NCBI RefSeq assembly: GCF_014645735.1
Contig: NZ_BMMH01000030.1
Coordinates: forward strand, 1-64,000
Source: Nocardia jinanensis
GTDB lineage: Bacteria; Actinomycetota; Actinomycetes; Mycobacteriales; Mycobacteriaceae
Reading direction: 5' to 3'
Length of the DNA: 64,000 bases
In this document: in pieces, positions 35,520 through 43,378 of the stretch
Numbering within the stretch: the stretch's first letter is position 1
How the letters are laid out: every line of letters begins with the position of its first letter
Program-made: the position numbers and the translations under genes
Notes under the pieces: generated by a model
Seen by the model: the letters and a program-made list of their open reading frames with translations, nothing else
Database searches by the model: none
Told to the model about the DNA's origin: nothing

Positions 35520-36029
35520 TCACGTGAGTAGCGCTGAGGTCCGAAGCCTGAATTGCGCCGGCCCGGAGGGGTTCACCAGGATGTCCGCGCCCGCGGGCAC
35601 GATCTCCGGCAATGCGCTTCCCACCACCGGCCACCAGCGGTCCGCGTGGCGGCGTCGCTTGTGCACCTCGGCCGTCACGACCATCACGCAGTTCACGCCG
35701 TCCGGCGATTCGACCGTGACCGGAGAATTCTGTTCGTCGCAACCGATGTGTACGACGGTATTGCGGAACATGCCGATGAATTGCTCGTCCAGGGTTCGTC
35801 CGGCGGCGAAGGATCGCAGCAGCGAGTCGATGGGATCGGTCGGCACATCGGAAGCGGAGGGCACATACTGTGGATTGGGTTGGAACGGTCCCAGACGATC
35901 GTCGTGCTCGATCTTCCAACCCCCGACCATGACGTGCGGTGGCGCCTCCGACGACTCCGGCTGCCAGGCCGGGTCGAGGAGCACGAACCAGTCGTCACGA
36001 CGGACCGCGCCGGGTACCGGCTCCTTCAT
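35520..36029 (-). CDS. type VII secretion system-associated protein
   Basis: 169 residues, start ATG. Matches the family annotated as T7SS-associated: DDWFVLLDPAWQPESSEAPPHVMVGGW, LGPFQPNPQYVPSASDVPTDPIDSLL, then a small SseB-like domain ending EIVPAGADILVNPSGPAQFRL. Such proteins stand next to polymorphic toxin genes exported by ESX-type systems and are thought to be chaperone or immunity-like helpers. The next gene upstream (36045-36983) ends 15 bases before and is probably its partner. A decayed paralogue lies at 46101-46376. Confidence 0.78.
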   Translation of the reverse strand: MKEPVPGAVRRDDWFVLLDPAWQPESSEAPPHVMVGGWKIEHDDRLGPFQPNPQYVPSASDVPTDPIDSLLRSFAAGRTLDEQFIGMFRNTVVHIGCDEQNSPVTVESPDGVNCVMVVTAEVHKRRRHADRWWPVVGSALPEIVPAGADILVNPSGPAQFRLRTSALLT

Positions 36030-36044
36030 TCGGGCTGTTTCCTC

Positions 36045-36983
36045 TCAGTCGGCGCTGCCGGATTCATTGTCTGCCGGGCGGTACGGGAAGCTACGATACG
36101 GAGGCGAACCATCCTTCTGCTCTACCACGAGAAACGACATGCCGTTCTCCCCGGTGACGGGATTGACGAGCCCGGTCCAGGCATGGAAGTCCCGCTCGAT
36201 TCCGGCTTCGTTCTGTAGGTAGTGTGCCGTTGATTCGGCCGCCGTCGAGCCGTCCGGGGCGGTTTTGCACGACATCGAGAGGACCGGCATCCCTGGATTC
36301 TCGGCGAGGGCGCGTCGGAAATGCGGGTTCGCCTCGAGAATTCGGCCGAAATTCGTTCCGTCCACGCGTACCGTCGTCGGCCCACCGGCCGCACCCAGAT
36401 CGACAGCGACTCCGAAGCTGGTCGGATTACCGTGGGCGTCGACATATACCGGGGCGTAGCCCAGGCGCTGTACATCTCCGCCCCAAGGGGCAGGTTCCGG
36501 ACGGAACGCCCAATTCGGTGCGAAGGCCGCGGGCTGGTTCGGATCGGGCAATTTATCGCTGGGGACCGGCACATAGGCCATATCGCTCGTTCGTACCGGC
36601 TGCTGGGACCAGCTCGTGATCTGGCCTTCGTCCTGGTCCTTCGTCGGGAAGGACACCCCCAGGATATCGCCGTTCTGGTCTTTGATCGGAATGCTGTGAG
36701 CCTGTTCCGGACGGAATTGCACCACCGCGGAGTCGCCATCGGTGCCCGTGACGAGCCCATCGTCGCCGCGCCCGCTTCCTCCAGGGGAAGCGTCGTCCAG
36801 CGCGCGGGTGCCGGTGAACTCGACGCGCACGATCGAATCCGCGGCGGACTGCGTAGTTTTCGCGAATTCCCCGAGGTTGTGCCGCCCGAACTCGCCGATT
36901 TGCCTGCCGGCGGCTCCGATCCGCAGGCACATATGTTCCACGGCCGTATCGATGTACTGAAAAGAGCCGCTGCCAGTGGCCAC
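36045..36983 (-). CDS. probable ESX-type effector or toxin, possibly 5'-truncated
   Basis: About 312 residues from a GTG at 36983. Residues 1-60 are amphipathic-helical (DTAVEHMCLRIGAAGRQIGEFGRHNLGEF), as in the N-terminal export modules of WXG/LXG-like substrates. A middle region is acidic. Residues about 190-312 form a domain with PVLSMSCKTAPDGSTAAESTAHYLQNEAGI and DFHAWTGLV; this resembles the CNTG-like segment common in C80/CHAT-type or other toxin tails, but the match is loose. Cotranscribed with the T7SS-associated gene. Whether the first part of a longer substrate has been lost is open. Confidence 0.55.
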   Translation of the reverse strand: MATGSGSFQYIDTAVEHMCLRIGAAGRQIGEFGRHNLGEFAKTTQSAADSIVRVEFTGTRALDDASPGGSGRGDDGLVTGTDGDSAVVQFRPEQAHSIPIKDQNGDILGVSFPTKDQDEGQITSWSQQPVRTSDMAYVPVPSDKLPDPNQPAAFAPNWAFRPEPAPWGGDVQRLGYAPVYVDAHGNPTSFGVAVDLGAAGGPTTVRVDGTNFGRILEANPHFRRALAENPGMPVLSMSCKTAPDGSTAAESTAHYLQNEAGIERDFHAWTGLVNPVTGENGMSFLVVEQKDGSPPYRSFPYRPADNESGSAD

Positions 36984-37087
36984 CGATCCAGAGTGGCAGA
37001 GTCCGGATACCGGAACATACGGCTATTGCCGATGCTGGGAGGAACTCGAAAAGCGGAATACCCGCATCGGCCCGGCCGGCCCGGAAA

Positions 37088-37125
37088 CACCGCGAGCGGC
37101 CCGGAAATCCGGGCCGCTCGCGGTG
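37088..37125. terminator. strong hairpin between fadE5 and ESX-type gene
   Basis: A 17-base perfect stem around AAAT, 20 bases past the fadE5 stop on the minus strand. Confidence 0.8.
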
Positions 37126-37145
37126 GAAATAGGACGGACCGAACC

Positions 37146-38981
37146 TCAGAACGCCGCTTCGTCGAGCTCCATGATGTCGTTGTCGAGGTTCGACAGGATG
37201 GTGCGGGTGGCGGTCAGTTCCGGCAGGATATTGCGGGCGAAGAACTGGGCCACGGCGACCTTGCCCTGGTAGAAACTCTTGTCCGCGCCGTCGGCGCCCG
37301 CGTCGAGGGCCGCACCGGCGATCTCGGCGTGGCGCAGCAACTGCCAGCCGATGAGCAGGTCGCCGACCGAGAGCAGGAAGCGCACCGAACCGAGGCCCAC
37401 CTTGTAGAGCTCGTCGGTCTGTTCCTGGGCGCCCATCAGGTGGCCGGTCAGGGTGGCGGCCATGCCCTGAACATCCTCGAGTGCGGTAGCCAGCAGTTTC
37501 CGCTCACCCTTGAGGCGTCCGTTACCCGCTTCGGAGTCGATGAACTTCTGGATCTGTCCGGCCACGTGCGCCAGGGCCACACCGCGGTCACGGGCGATCT
37601 TGCGGAAGAAGAAGTCCTGCGCCTGGATGGCGGTGGTGCCCTCGTACAGCGAGTCGATCTTGGCGTCGCGGATGTACTGCTCGATCGGATAGTCCTGCAG
37701 GAAGCCGGAACCGCCCAGGGTCTGCAGCGATTCGGTCAGGTACTGGTAGGCCCGTTCCGAACCGACACCCTTGACGATCGGCAGCAGCAGGTCGTTGACC
37801 CGGGCGGCGGTATCGGCGTCCGCGCCGGAGACGGCGGCCGCGATATCGGCGTCCTGATGGGCGGCGGTGTAGAGGTACACCGCGCGCAGGCCTTCCGCGT
37901 ACGCCTTCTGGGTGGCCAGGCTGCGGCGCACATCCGGGTGGTGGGTGATGCTGACGCGCGGCGCGGTCTTATCGGTCATCTTGGTCAGGTCGGCACCCTG
38001 GACACGCTGCTTGGCGTAGTCGAGCGCGTTCAGGTAGCCGGTCGACAGGGTGGCGATCGCCTTGGTGCCGACCATCATCCGCGCGTGCTCGATGACCTCG
38101 AACATCTGCGCGATGCCCTGGTGGACCTCACCGACGAGCCAGCCCTGGGCGGGGACGCCGTGGCCACCGAAGGTGACCTCGCAGGTGGCCGAGACCTTCA
38201 GGCCCATCTTGTGCTCGACATTGGTGACGAATACGCCGTTGCGCTCGCCCAGTTCGCCGGTCTCGTGATCGAAGTGGAACTTCGGTACGAAGAACAGCGA
38301 CAGACCCTTGGTGCCCGCGCCCGCGCCCTCGGGGCGGGCGAGCACCAGGTGCATGATGTTCGGGAACAGATCGTCGGAGTCGGCCGAGGTGATGAAGCGC
38401 TTCACGCCCTCGATATGCCAGGAGCCGTCCTCCTGCTGGACCGCCTTGGTGCGGCCGGCGCCCACATCGGAGCCGGCGTCGGGCTCGGTGAGCACCATGG
38501 TGGCGCCCCAGCCCTGCTCGACAGCGATTTTCGCCCACTTCTTCTGCTCTTCGGTGGCGTTGTTGTAGAAGATATTGGCGAAGCCGGGGCCGGCGGCATA
38601 CATGAAGGCCGCGGGCTGGGCGCCGAGGACCAGTTCGCCGATGGCCCAGTAGGCGGCGCGGGGGAAGTCGATACCGCCGAGCTCAGGGGCGACGGCGTAG
38701 GAGTCCCAGCCGCCTTCCTGCAAGGTGCGGTAGCTCTTCTTGAAGGATTCGGGGAGGGAGACGGTATGAGTCTCGGGGTCGAAGACCGGCGGGTTGCGGT
38801 CGGCGTCGGCGAAGGATTCGCCCAGCGGTCCCTCGGCCAGGCGACGGACCTCGTTCAGCATCTCCTTGACGGTGTCGGCGTCGAGATCGCCGTACGCGCC
38901 GGAATCCAGGATGCTGCCCAGACCGAGTACCTCGAAGAGGTTGAACTCCAGGTCGCGGACGTTGCTCTTGTAATGACCCAT
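37146..38981 (-). CDS. fadE5: acyl-CoA dehydrogenase FadE5
   Basis: 611 residues from the ATG at 38981, the exact length of mycobacterial FadE5. FAD enzyme that makes trans-2-enoyl-CoA from acyl-CoA of broad chain length. Characteristic parts: GATMVLTEPDAGSDVGAGRTKA (FAD/substrate site), WHIEGVKRFITSADSDDL, LQTLGGSGFLQDYPIEQYIRDAKIDSLYEGTTAIQAQDFFFRKI with the catalytic Glu in YEGT, and a C-terminal extra helical domain of the ACADM-like long class. The longer frame to 39326 runs through operator sequence and is rejected. Two TTAC-N6-GTAA-like sites precede it. Confidence 0.94.
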   Translation of the reverse strand: MGHYKSNVRDLEFNLFEVLGLGSILDSGAYGDLDADTVKEMLNEVRRLAEGPLGESFADADRNPPVFDPETHTVSLPESFKKSYRTLQEGGWDSYAVAPELGGIDFPRAAYWAIGELVLGAQPAAFMYAAGPGFANIFYNNATEEQKKWAKIAVEQGWGATMVLTEPDAGSDVGAGRTKAVQQEDGSWHIEGVKRFITSADSDDLFPNIMHLVLARPEGAGAGTKGLSLFFVPKFHFDHETGELGERNGVFVTNVEHKMGLKVSATCEVTFGGHGVPAQGWLVGEVHQGIAQMFEVIEHARMMVGTKAIATLSTGYLNALDYAKQRVQGADLTKMTDKTAPRVSITHHPDVRRSLATQKAYAEGLRAVYLYTAAHQDADIAAAVSGADADTAARVNDLLLPIVKGVGSERAYQYLTESLQTLGGSGFLQDYPIEQYIRDAKIDSLYEGTTAIQAQDFFFRKIARDRGVALAHVAGQIQKFIDSEAGNGRLKGERKLLATALEDVQGMAATLTGHLMGAQEQTDELYKVGLGSVRFLLSVGDLLIGWQLLRHAEIAGAALDAGADGADKSFYQGKVAVAQFFARNILPELTATRTILSNLDNDIMELDEAAF

Positions 38982-39075
38982 TGTGATACTCACTCTCCGT
39001 TGAGTCGGGTGCGGTCGGTGCAGATACCGTTCCCGCCCGTCGGTTGCCGTCGGGTAGCTGTCGCGTAACGGCAGG

Positions 39076-39116
39076 CTACTCGCGGGTAACTTATTGATTA
39101 TATTACCGGCGAGTAA
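39076..39116. promoter_or_regulatory. two TTAC-N6-GTAA-like operators before fadE5
   Basis: CTACTCGCGGGTAA (39076-39089) and TTACCGGCGAGTAA (39103-39116), with starts 27 bases apart. The second keeps both half-sites of the fabG4/fadA2 palindrome, the first differs by one base. They lie about 95-135 bases before the fadE5 start. Confidence 0.6.
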
Positions 39117-39262
39117 GGCAGTCGGCAAAGGGTCGCGCCGCATTGTGATGCGAAAAACAGGCAGCGGGCGCACAGCGGTGGTTTCGGGCCGGTCACGGCC
39201 GGGTGGCGTGTCGGTCGTGACAAGGAATGAGGTTCGCCCGACTGGGCCCGTTAGGGTGGGGC

Positions 39263-39862
39263 GTGCGGATCGAGACGAACTCAGGGCCCGCCGAGGCCGA
39301 GATCGATTACCCGGCCGTCCCGGCATTCCTGCTGGTCTTCACCCACGGTGCGGGCGGTGGTGTGGACTCCGCGGACATCCTGACCGTGCGTGATACGGCG
39401 CTTGCCGCCGGTGGAGTGGTGGCCCGCGTCCTGCAGCCCTACCGCGTCGCCGGCCGCCGCGCGCCCGGTAAACCCGAGCTTCAGGATCGGGCCTGGATGG
39501 AACTCATCGCCGCGTTGCGCGCGCAGATCGGGCCGGCACTGCCGCTGGTGCAGGGTGGGCGCAGCAATGGAGCGCGGGTGGCCTGCCGGACGGCGGTCGA
39601 GCTCGGCGCGCGCGGGGTGGTAGCAGTGTCGTTTCCGCTGCACCCACCCGGAAAACCGGAGAAGTCCCGTCGCGCGGAACTGCTGGCCGCCGGCGATGCC
39701 GATGTGGTGGTGATCAACGGCGGTAGTGACCCCTTCGGTATCCCGGACACCGCGGACGCGGCCGAGGTGCGGGTGATACCGGGTCAGCCGCATTCCTTCC
39801 GGAAAGGTTTCGACACCATCGCCGAAACCCTCGAGCCCTGGTTCCGGCGCTGGAGGTCTTGA
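39263..39862 (+). CDS. alpha/beta hydrolase, KANL3/Tex30-like
   Basis: About 199 residues from the GTG at 39263; an ATG at 39227 gives twelve more residues. Small alpha/beta fold: FLLVFTHGAGGGVDSADI oxyanion region, LVQGGRSNGARVACRTA nucleophile elbow with Ser in GRSNG, VINGGSDPFGIPD with the acid, and IPGQPHSFRKG with the histidine. This is the compact fold of KANL3/Tex30 hydrolases, usually annotated as alpha/beta family hydrolase. Substrate unknown. It is divergent from fadE5. Confidence 0.8.
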   Translation: MRIETNSGPAEAEIDYPAVPAFLLVFTHGAGGGVDSADILTVRDTALAAGGVVARVLQPYRVAGRRAPGKPELQDRAWMELIAALRAQIGPALPLVQGGRSNGARVACRTAVELGARGVVAVSFPLHPPGKPEKSRRAELLAAGDADVVVINGGSDPFGIPDTADAAEVRVIPGQPHSFRKGFDTIAETLEPWFRRWRS

Positions 39863-39911
39863 TCGGTGGTGTCGCCCGGTCCGGGCCGGATACCACGTCG
39901 TCGGTCCCGCG

Positions 39912-40577
39912 CTACTGTTCCCGCGTTGATTTCGTCGCCACGACGAGGGCATCGATCGCGTCCCTGTCCTCGGTCGGGCGCAGTACCTCTCGGGCCGTAT
40001 CGATTTCGAGCCCGGATTCGGTTCCCAGATCCGCCACCACATCCTCGGGTGTGAACAGGATCGCCGGATCCTGCGGACCCCCGTGCCCCCGGGCCGGATT
40101 CTCGCTGTGATGGCCGAGCACGAAGAGCATGCCCCCGGGGGAGAGCGAATCGGCGGCCTGCCGTAGCAGGCGCCGGCGCTCGGGAGCCGGTAGATGCAGG
40201 AACACCAGCAGGACCAGCTCCCACGGGCCGCCGATTTCGAGCGCGGGGTCGGTGAGATCCGCGCACTGCCAGGTGATCCGTTCCCGGATCGACCGGGTCA
40301 GCCGGGTGGCCACTGTGCGGCCCTTGTCGATACCGACCTGGGAGAAGTCGATACCGTGCACCCGCCAGCCGTGCGTGGCCAGCCACAGCGCGTTCCGCCC
40401 CTCACCGCAGGCCAGATCCAGCGCGCGGGGCAGCTCGGGTACCTCGCCGTCGGGCCCGGGCAGGCGTGGTACGCGCCGCTCCAGTCCGTGCACGAACTCC
40501 ACCATCGTGTTGTTCGGGGGCGCGCCCCACACCAATTCGCTCTGTACGTAACGCGCATCCCATTCGGCCGCCTTCAT
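39912..40577 (-). CDS. class I SAM-dependent methyltransferase
   Basis: 221 residues, start ATG. WDARYVQSELVWGAPPNNTMVEFV opening and ALDLACGEGRNALWLATHGWRVHGIDFS give SAM motif I; WELVLLVFLHLPAPERRRLLRQAADSLSPGGMLFVLGHH gives the later motifs. The order resembles the TehB/thiopurine-type methyltransferases common in actinobacteria. It ends tail to tail 49 bases after the hydrolase gene. Substrate not visible. Confidence 0.85.
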   Translation of the reverse strand: MKAAEWDARYVQSELVWGAPPNNTMVEFVHGLERRVPRLPGPDGEVPELPRALDLACGEGRNALWLATHGWRVHGIDFSQVGIDKGRTVATRLTRSIRERITWQCADLTDPALEIGGPWELVLLVFLHLPAPERRRLLRQAADSLSPGGMLFVLGHHSENPARGHGGPQDPAILFTPEDVVADLGTESGLEIDTAREVLRPTEDRDAIDALVVATKSTREQ

Positions 40578-40619
40578 ACGGCCAAGTGTATGGAGGCGGC
40601 CGGGCCGGGAGTCGCGGGT

Positions 40620-41873
40620 TCAGCTGTCGCCGCGGTCGGGCAGCCAGTGCACCGGCGTGGTCTCGCGGATGTGGATCAGCGCGTCGAACGAATCGCGCAG
40701 TGACTCCACCCGGAAGCGCGCTTCCTCATCCCGAGCCGGGTCGTATACCCCGCTGATCACCCGCATCCAAGCGGGCGCCGCCGTCCAGGCCCGGACCTCG
40801 GCGGGGACTTCTGCGCCGAGGTCGACGAACCAGGCGGGAAGGTCGACGGTACCGAGGACGGCGTCGACCAGGTCGGGACGCGGTGCCGGCGCCTGTGCCA
40901 TCCCGAGATCGCCGTGGTGGAAACCGATCGCCACCGACCGATAGGACTTGCCGAAGTACGCGCGCAGATGGCTGCCTTCGGTGCGCATCCGCTCCGCGGC
41001 GGAGCCGATACTCGGATCGGCTGCGGCGGTGTGCCCGACCCCGTCCCAATAGACGATTCGAGCGCCGGTGCGCTCGTGATGGTCGATCAGCCTTTGCGCC
41101 GGGGCTGGTTCGCCGCCACCGAAGCCGCCTCGTCCGGCCACACTGCGCTCGTGGAAATCCACGATCGCCCGCAGGAGTTCCAGGGCGGTGGTCGATTCGC
41201 CCGCGGCTTCGGTATCGGCCCGCCGGGGGAGTGATTCCACCAGCGCGAGGGCGTCGCGGGCGCTTTCGGCGAACGGGCGCCCGGGGTGAACGCCCTGGTG
41301 ACGCTGGACGTGCTCGTCGATCCGGTGTGCGCTGCGGATCGGTGTCAGATGCGATTGCAACTCCGCCAGTCGCGCGGGCGCCCGGCGGCGCACATACCTG
41401 AGCACTTCGTCGTAGTCGGCCGGTTCGGCCGCCGGGGGCCGGACGCCGACAACGCCGATCTGCTTCTCGGGGTGTTCGAGGTTGTGGGCGCGGATCCATT
41501 CCAGGCTCGCCACGGTCTCGGCGGTGCGCAGGGGCCGCCACGCACCGGCGAGCGCCTCGTGTGGATCACCCCCGGTGCGCACGTACGTGTCGAGTCGCGC
41601 GCCCGATCGGGCGCTGTCCTGGATAGCCAACGTCCGGAAACCGTGTTCGGTGACCAGTACTCGGAAGATCCGGTCCCTGATGTCGTAGGTCTGCCGGGAG
41701 AAGCGGGTGGATTCGCCGATTCCGACCACCGTGGCCGCGGCCAGGCGATCGATCAGCTTGCGCAGATCCGGTCCGGTATCGGTGGAGCGGGTGCCGAGTA
41801 TGGGCTGCGCCGCGCTGCGCAGCCACTCGTACACCGCTTCGGTGGCGCCGGCCGGGGTCGAGGTGGTCGTCAC
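40620..41873 (-). CDS. erythromycin esterase-like family protein, active site altered
   Basis: About 417 residues from the GTG at 41873, five bases after AGGAG; the frame runs to 41915. The EreA fold is evident: VVGIGESTRFSRQTYDIRDRIFRVLVTEHGFRTLAIQDS, RTAETVASLEWIRAHNLEHPEKQIGVVGVR and IVYWDGVGHTAA. In active Ere enzymes the first block usually reads GE-x-THG..E and the next AIE. Here the His is Arg (ESTR) and the Glu is Gln (IQDS). Macrolide hydrolysis is therefore doubtful. Its start faces the DUF4185 gene's 3' end on the same strand. Confidence 0.78.
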   Translation of the reverse strand: MTTTSTPAGATEAVYEWLRSAAQPILGTRSTDTGPDLRKLIDRLAAATVVGIGESTRFSRQTYDIRDRIFRVLVTEHGFRTLAIQDSARSGARLDTYVRTGGDPHEALAGAWRPLRTAETVASLEWIRAHNLEHPEKQIGVVGVRPPAAEPADYDEVLRYVRRRAPARLAELQSHLTPIRSAHRIDEHVQRHQGVHPGRPFAESARDALALVESLPRRADTEAAGESTTALELLRAIVDFHERSVAGRGGFGGGEPAPAQRLIDHHERTGARIVYWDGVGHTAAADPSIGSAAERMRTEGSHLRAYFGKSYRSVAIGFHHGDLGMAQAPAPRPDLVDAVLGTVDLPAWFVDLGAEVPAEVRAWTAAPAWMRVISGVYDPARDEEARFRVESLRDSFDALIHIRETTPVHWLPDRGDS

Positions 41874-41967
41874 GAGGACTCCTGGTGTCTCGGGGAGTAT
41901 CGCGACCAGCCTCATACCTGAACCATACTTGAGGTCAAGCTTGTGGATCCCGATCGAACCGGGAATC

Positions 41968-43074
41968 TCACAACCGGGTGCGCATCAGTACGACGTTGTA
42001 CTGATTGTGCAGGGTGGTGAGGAAGTACAGATCGCTTCCGGTCTGGTAAGGGAAAATCGATGGTGCGTAGGCGGTGGGCAATTCACGATTATCGATCAAT
42101 ACCCGCGGCTCGCTCCACGGTCCCGCCGGTGACGACGAGGTCCGCATCACCACCGAATTGAACGGGTCGGTGGTGAGCGAAACGAATTGTCCGAGATGGT
42201 CGTTCCACATCACCGAAAGTTCGCCGACGCCGTGCATGATCGGCCGCGCGGCATTGACATCGCCGCGTTTCCAGCCGCCCCCGTCCCAGTATTCGTAGGC
42301 GGCCAGGTTCTGGATATCGGGTTCCCGGACCCGGGAGACGTACGCGGCATTGTCGCGACCCGAGGCGGTGCCGTAGACGTAAACCCAACCGCCGTCCTTC
42401 AGAAAAGCGTTCATCTGGAAATTGCGGTTGGCGCCCTCGTTCGGACGCCGGGTGAAGGCGAGATCGGCCCAGGTTTCACCGTTATCCGCCGAAGCCGCCA
42501 GGCCGGAGTAATTGGTCGTCCATTCTCCGGGGGTGTCCCAGGTTTTCACCGACATAAGGCTCATGTACTGCACACCGCCCACCGAGATACCGGCGGTGGG
42601 AATTCTGCTGATCTCCAGCAGCGGGATCTTCGGGCTGGGTATCAGATCCCTGGCCTGGCCGAACACATCTCGGACCACGCTGTCGAAGAAAATTCCCTGA
42701 CGCGGATCCCGGGTATGACTGCGGACCAGCACATTGCTGCGCCACGCCCACATACTGCCCGCGAGGAGATTGGGAAAACCGACCCCGGCGGTATCGCCGA
42801 ATGCGGTCAGCATTTCGCCCTGCCCGTTGTCCCACATGATGCCCAGATCGGTCCCGAGCATGTTGTAGTTCTGGGTTCCGTTCGGGCTGGCCATACCGGT
42901 CACCTGGAAAACGGCTCGGGTGGCTCCGTGTAACTGGGGGAGTCCATTGGTGCCGTTCAACACGGGAATCGGATTGATGGCGTTGGGATTTGCGGTGGCC
43001 GGTGCGGTGGCGGCGATCAGTGCGGCCGATGCGCCCGCCAGCACCGAAATAAGTATCGAGCGGGTTCTCTTCAA
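41968..43074 (-). CDS. secreted DUF4185 protein (copy 2)
   Basis: 368 residues from a TTG at 43074 with GGAGGT upstream. Signal peptide KRTRSILISVLAGASAALIAA and likely cleavage near TAPATA. The rest is parallel to the copy at 34277: TDLGIMWDNGQGEMLTAFGDTAG, PTAGISVGGVQYMSLMSVKTW, ASGRDNAAYVSRVREPDI, YWDGGGWKRG and SIFPYQTGSDLYFLTTLHNQYNVVLMRT. A duplication within 8 kb, diverged but intact. Confidence 0.84.
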   Translation of the reverse strand: MKRTRSILISVLAGASAALIAATAPATANPNAINPIPVLNGTNGLPQLHGATRAVFQVTGMASPNGTQNYNMLGTDLGIMWDNGQGEMLTAFGDTAGVGFPNLLAGSMWAWRSNVLVRSHTRDPRQGIFFDSVVRDVFGQARDLIPSPKIPLLEISRIPTAGISVGGVQYMSLMSVKTWDTPGEWTTNYSGLAASADNGETWADLAFTRRPNEGANRNFQMNAFLKDGGWVYVYGTASGRDNAAYVSRVREPDIQNLAAYEYWDGGGWKRGDVNAARPIMHGVGELSVMWNDHLGQFVSLTTDPFNSVVMRTSSSPAGPWSEPRVLIDNRELPTAYAPSIFPYQTGSDLYFLTTLHNQYNVVLMRTRL

Positions 43075-43378
43075 GTCCGTCGGACCTCCGGGTCATGTCA
43101 AAGACGCCACCGTCATATACGGGGCGCCTCGATGGATACACGGAACATTTCGACTGGCTGGCGGAACGCGGCCATGTTAGCAGTGGGTTCGGCCTGATCA
43201 GACGCATTGTCGGCGGTTGTGCGCAGATGTTATTAACGGCCTCGGTGGATGCAATGATCCAGCGTCGCGGGTATCGTGCCGGGCCCTTGGTCCACAGGCG
43301 ACATAGACCGCTCCATGGTCTAATCGAAAGTTAACCGTGGATTTCAGCGGGAGACTTCAGTGAGGAAGCGGAGGACGC
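43075..43378. other. 304-base divergent gap before thiolase-like gene
   Basis: No gene or clear repeat seen. It holds the promoter regions of the DUF4185 gene (leftward) and the thiolase-like gene (rightward). Confidence 0.4.

Noticed and set aside
36321..39068. 915-residue rightward frame over fadE5
   Set aside because: Antisense to fadE5 and the ESX-type gene; composition is Arg/Gly/Val-rich like other GC-rich shadows.
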